A DNA stretch of 64,000 bases, from positions 1 to 64,000 of the forward strand of contig CAVWIN010000007.1 of NCBI GenBank assembly GCA_963755085.1, given 5' to 3'. The position numbers and the translations under genes are program-made. Every line of letters starts with the position of its first letter. Within the stretch, counting starts at the first letter, position 1. Under the pieces are notes generated by a model. That model was not told the origin of the DNA, made no database searches, and was given only the letters and a program-made list of their open reading frames with translations. This stretch comes from JACVRM01 sp963755085 (lineage in GTDB: Bacteria; Actinomycetota; Thermoleophilia; Gaiellales; Gaiellaceae). This document shows, piece after piece, positions 61,556 to 64,000 of the stretch.

Positions 61556-62664
61556 TTGAAGGGGACGGTGACGGGGCCCGGCAGGCGCCTGTAGACGGCG
61601 AAGAAATCGCGGTCGTCGGGAACGAGGTACCGGGTCTCCGGCTGCTGGTAGTTCGGCACCACCCTGGTCGGCATGAGGCTGCCGCGGTGCGTGTAGATCA
61701 TCAGGGTCGGCCACTCGGGATTGATGTCGAGCTGCATCGCACGAACTGCCCCGGCCTGGCGCAGGAGCTTTGCGAGTGTCACGACCGTCTGCGAGTCGGC
61801 GGCGGCGTAGATCAGGTTGCCGCGCCGGTCGATCCCGGCACCCGTGCGCCAGACGCGCACTGCGTTGCCGAGGGTATAGCCCCATTTGTTGCTGTCGTCC
61901 AGAGCCGGATTCAGCCGGCCTTTGTCGAGGATCAGCGGCAGGCTCTGCCGCGCGAAGGCAACCTTCCGCCCAGCGACGGGGCCGCCTGTCCACGACTTCA
62001 CGTCGACGCGGCCGTCGCGGTAGGCGATCAAGGTGGCGAGGCCCCGCTGCAGCGGTTCGTACTGGCGGCCGGCGATCGATGAGCCGTTGTTGCCGTCCAC
62101 GTGGATGAAGCCGCCGTTGAAGCTGGCCAGCACGCGCCAGCGCTGGCCGGTCGGGATCTCCATCGGGCCCCGCACGGGAGCGTGCGGCGGTTCGTACCGG
62201 CCTGGGTACCAGGCGACCGAGGCGCGCGAGTGGTCGAACCACGCCGCGTACGCGACGATCCGCGGGTAGGCGACCTCGGTCCGGAACGTGGTCACGAGCA
62301 CCGGCGGGCGCCCGGCAACGAGCGGTCCGGTGCGCTGCCACACCCCTTCACGCGGCAGCCGGTGGGCGAACGGCGACGGTACGCGCAGGGGCCATACGGC
62401 CGGGCGCTGGTGAGCCTGAGCCCTGTGGCTCCGCGCCTCTATGCGCCGGAGCCTGGCCTTCCGCGCCGCCGGCAGCCCCACGGACGGCAGGCTCTTCAGC
62501 TGGGGGCCTCCTTTCGACGGGGCTTTCCAGCTGTAGTAGTAGTGCTCGACCTCGTCGACGAGCCAGTTTCCGTGGTTTGCGCGGATCCATTCGACGGTAC
62601 GCGGCCAGAGCGGCAGGCTCGACGGCTGCATCATCGTCGTGACGTACGAGTAGACGACCGGCAA
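61552..62664 (-). CDS. Phosphodiester glycosidase (NAGPA-like) with N-terminal anchor
   Basis: 370 residues counted from a TTG at 62,664, but a membrane helix (IVLVAVVLLLLPVVYSYVTT) and a basic cytoplasmic leader (RRQRQRRRRRIRR) lie just upstream in the open frame. The real start is therefore probably near 62,770. The catalytic domain (about 150-360) has ASFNGGFIHVDGNNGSS, YTLGNAVRVWRTGAGIDRRG and LLRQAGAVRAMQLDINPEWP, the three blocks of phosphodiester alpha-GlcNAcase-like enzymes. It may trim a phosphodiester-linked sugar of the cell envelope (inference). Confidence 0.78.
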   Translation of the reverse strand: MPVVYSYVTTMMQPSSLPLWPRTVEWIRANHGNWLVDEVEHYYYSWKAPSKGGPQLKSLPSVGLPAARKARLRRIEARSHRAQAHQRPAVWPLRVPSPFAHRLPREGVWQRTGPLVAGRPPVLVTTFRTEVAYPRIVAYAAWFDHSRASVAWYPGRYEPPHAPVRGPMEIPTGQRWRVLASFNGGFIHVDGNNGSSIAGRQYEPLQRGLATLIAYRDGRVDVKSWTGGPVAGRKVAFARQSLPLILDKGRLNPALDDSNKWGYTLGNAVRVWRTGAGIDRRGNLIYAAADSQTVVTLAKLLRQAGAVRAMQLDINPEWPTLMIYTHRGSLMPTRVVPNYQQPETRYLVPDDRDFFAVYRRLPGPVTVPFK

Positions 62665-63001
62665 CAGCAGCAGGACGACCGCGACCAGGACGATGCGGCG
62701 GATCCGCCGGCGCCGCCGCTGGCGCTGGCGGCGGTCGACACGAGCGTCGTACGGGAGGTGGATGGACTCCAGGCTGTCGACGCTAAGGCGCCTGTCGTGA
62801 CAACGGCCTGAGCGGGCTATGGCGCGGTTCCGTGCCCGAACCCTGGGGCTTTGACGGAAGTGGCGTGTTCGCGGCCGCTGCCGTCGCGAACATGGCTACT
62901 CCGAGAAGTGCCAACGCCGCCGCTCAGCGCATAGCGCGACTATACGCCCCAACGACGCGACACGTCTCTCTCAGATTTGCGTCAGGCCGGGCGCAGTAGC
63001 T

Positions 63002-64000
63002 TTGCTGCAACGTCCTTTGCTGACAGCAGGTCCCCCTGTCCAGTTCGACGCTTTCGCGATCGGGTTCGAGCCGCGCGACCGCGCGCGGCTGCATGCGCTC
63101 TGGGACGGGATCATCGACCGCCAGGTGTGGTCGCAGGGCCCGGTCACGGAGGCGTTCGAGCACGCCTGGTCGGAATGGAACGGCCTCCCCGCCGTCGCGA
63201 CGTCCAGCTGGACGGGCGCAGCGCTCGCCGCGCTCGCATCCGCCGAGGTGGCGGGTCAGGTCGTGCTCTGTCCGTCGAACACCTTCATGGCCGATCCGCT
63301 CGCCATCCGCATGGCGGGCGCGTCGGTCGAGTACGTCGATTGCAACCGCGAAGATCTCTGCATGTCCTTCACGGACTTCGAGGCCAAGGTGCGTCAGCAC
63401 AAGCCGCGCGCGGCGGTCGTCGTGCACATCGGCGGGCACATCGCGTTCGACATCGACCGGATCGCTGAGCTCTGCCGGGCCGAGGGGATCTTCCTGATCG
63501 AGGACTGCGCCCACGCACACGGCGCCGGCTGGCACGGCCGCCGGCCGGGGACGTGGGGCGACGCGGGCGTGTGGTCGTTCGCGCCGACGAAGACGATCTC
63601 GACCGGCGAGGGCGGCATGCTCGTCTCGGGACGGCCCGACGTCGTCGAGTTCGCGCGCGCGTTTCGCGACTACGGCAAGCCCGACTACCGCATCACCGGC
63701 ATGAACTTCCGCATGAACGAGTTCACCAGCGCAATCGGCCTGACGCAGGTTGAGCGGCTTGACGAGATCGCCGCCTGGAAGAACACCGTCGCGAGCGAGC
63801 ACCTGGACGCGAAGCACCCGGCCCGTGTCGAACTTCCCGACGGCATGGTCTCGGGCCTCTACAAGTACATCGTCTTCGAGCCCGTCGAGCGGTCGACCGG
63901 AAAGGTCTACGACGAGCCCTGCCACCGCATCACCGGCAGCAACGTCGATTTGCCCAACACCGACTGGGTAGCGCAGAATCACTGGTGCGTTCCCCTCTAC
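63002..64000 (+). CDS. DegT/DnrJ/EryC1-type aminotransferase, cut by the window end
   Basis: At least 333 codons, open to the last base. Start is TTG at 63,002 or 63,017. Fold-type I PLP enzyme of the sugar aminotransferase family: VATSSWTGAALAALASAEVA (phosphate site), CPSNTFMADPLAI, LIEDCAHAHGAGWHGR (Asp and His of the PLP site) and the lysine in SFAPTKTISTGEGGM near residue 199. Such enzymes aminate keto-sugars for cell-envelope glycans or secondary metabolites. The neighbouring genes on the minus strand fit an envelope theme but do not prove it. Confidence 0.85.
   Translation, partial: MLQRPLLTAGPPVQFDAFAIGFEPRDRARLHALWDGIIDRQVWSQGPVTEAFEHAWSEWNGLPAVATSSWTGAALAALASAEVAGQVVLCPSNTFMADPLAIRMAGASVEYVDCNREDLCMSFTDFEAKVRQHKPRAAVVVHIGGHIAFDIDRIAELCRAEGIFLIEDCAHAHGAGWHGRRPGTWGDAGVWSFAPTKTISTGEGGMLVSGRPDVVEFARAFRDYGKPDYRITGMNFRMNEFTSAIGLTQVERLDEIAAWKNTVASEHLDAKHPARVELPDGMVSGLYKYIVFEPVERSTGKVYDEPCHRITGSNVDLPNTDWVAQNHWCVPLY

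Noticed and set aside
62711..63001. A promoter or operator between the glycosidase and aminotransferase genes
   Set aside because: The gap is divergent and must hold promoters, but no convincing -10/-35 or repeat could be picked by eye.

Overview
The window is very GC-rich, strongly biased to G/C at third codon positions, and uses many GTG and some TTG starts. Its gene content is high-GC actinobacterial: an actinobacterial-type heme-copper oxidase with cupredoxins, SCO and CtaG; class III cyclase fused to an alpha/beta hydrolase; XRE-cupin regulators; selenocysteine genes. A soil or thermophilic actinobacterium of the Thermoleophilia type is a reasonable inference, but no rRNA or other marker is present to prove it.

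Layout. 0-7.3 kb: a collagen-like secreted protein, then a tight plus-strand run (M29 peptidase, M50 protease, LOG protein, selA, an O-methyltransferase, selB). 7.3-12.8 kb: decayed DNA with a dead trypsin-like protease, an IS5-type transposase tail, a hydrolase-cyclase, a three-repeat secreted Cys protein and a cyclase fragment. At 12,821-12,913 lies an intact tRNA-Sec gene (selC, anticodon UCA).

12.8-55.7 kb looks like a tandem array of integrated islands. The last 64 nt of the tRNA-Sec gene recur, in the same orientation and nearly identical, at 23.72, 38.87 and 55.62 kb. Each displaced copy is preceded by the same arrangement of short repeats at the same distances. This is what repeated site-specific integration into the 3' half of selC would leave. 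Island I (12.9-23.7 kb) carries an APC permease, cupredoxins, a GT-C-like membrane protein and a two-component system. Island II (23.8-38.9 kb) carries a complete heme-copper oxidase cluster with sulfocyanin, SCO and CtaG, then a 1478-residue Ig/RTX surface protein and a PLP decarboxylase. Island III (38.9-55.6 kb) carries a catabolic locus: a ribose-type ABC importer with an ATPase-permease fusion, three medium-chain dehydrogenases, a PRISE-like reductase, an XRE-cupin regulator, and a divergent M24/SDR/VOC set. No intact integrase is visible; only a short tyrosine-recombinase remnant occurs at 32.2 kb.

55.7-64 kb: a HicAB pair with a broken toxin, a small secreted protein, a response regulator - histidine kinase - lipoprotein-carrier-like operon, a phosphodiester glycosidase with an alpha/beta hydrolase, and the start of a DegT-type aminotransferase cut by the window end.

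The points most worth following are the selC island array with its fixed-geometry attachment sites, the oxidase subunit I lacking the canonical D- and K-channel residues, and the methyltransferase gene lodged between selA and selB.
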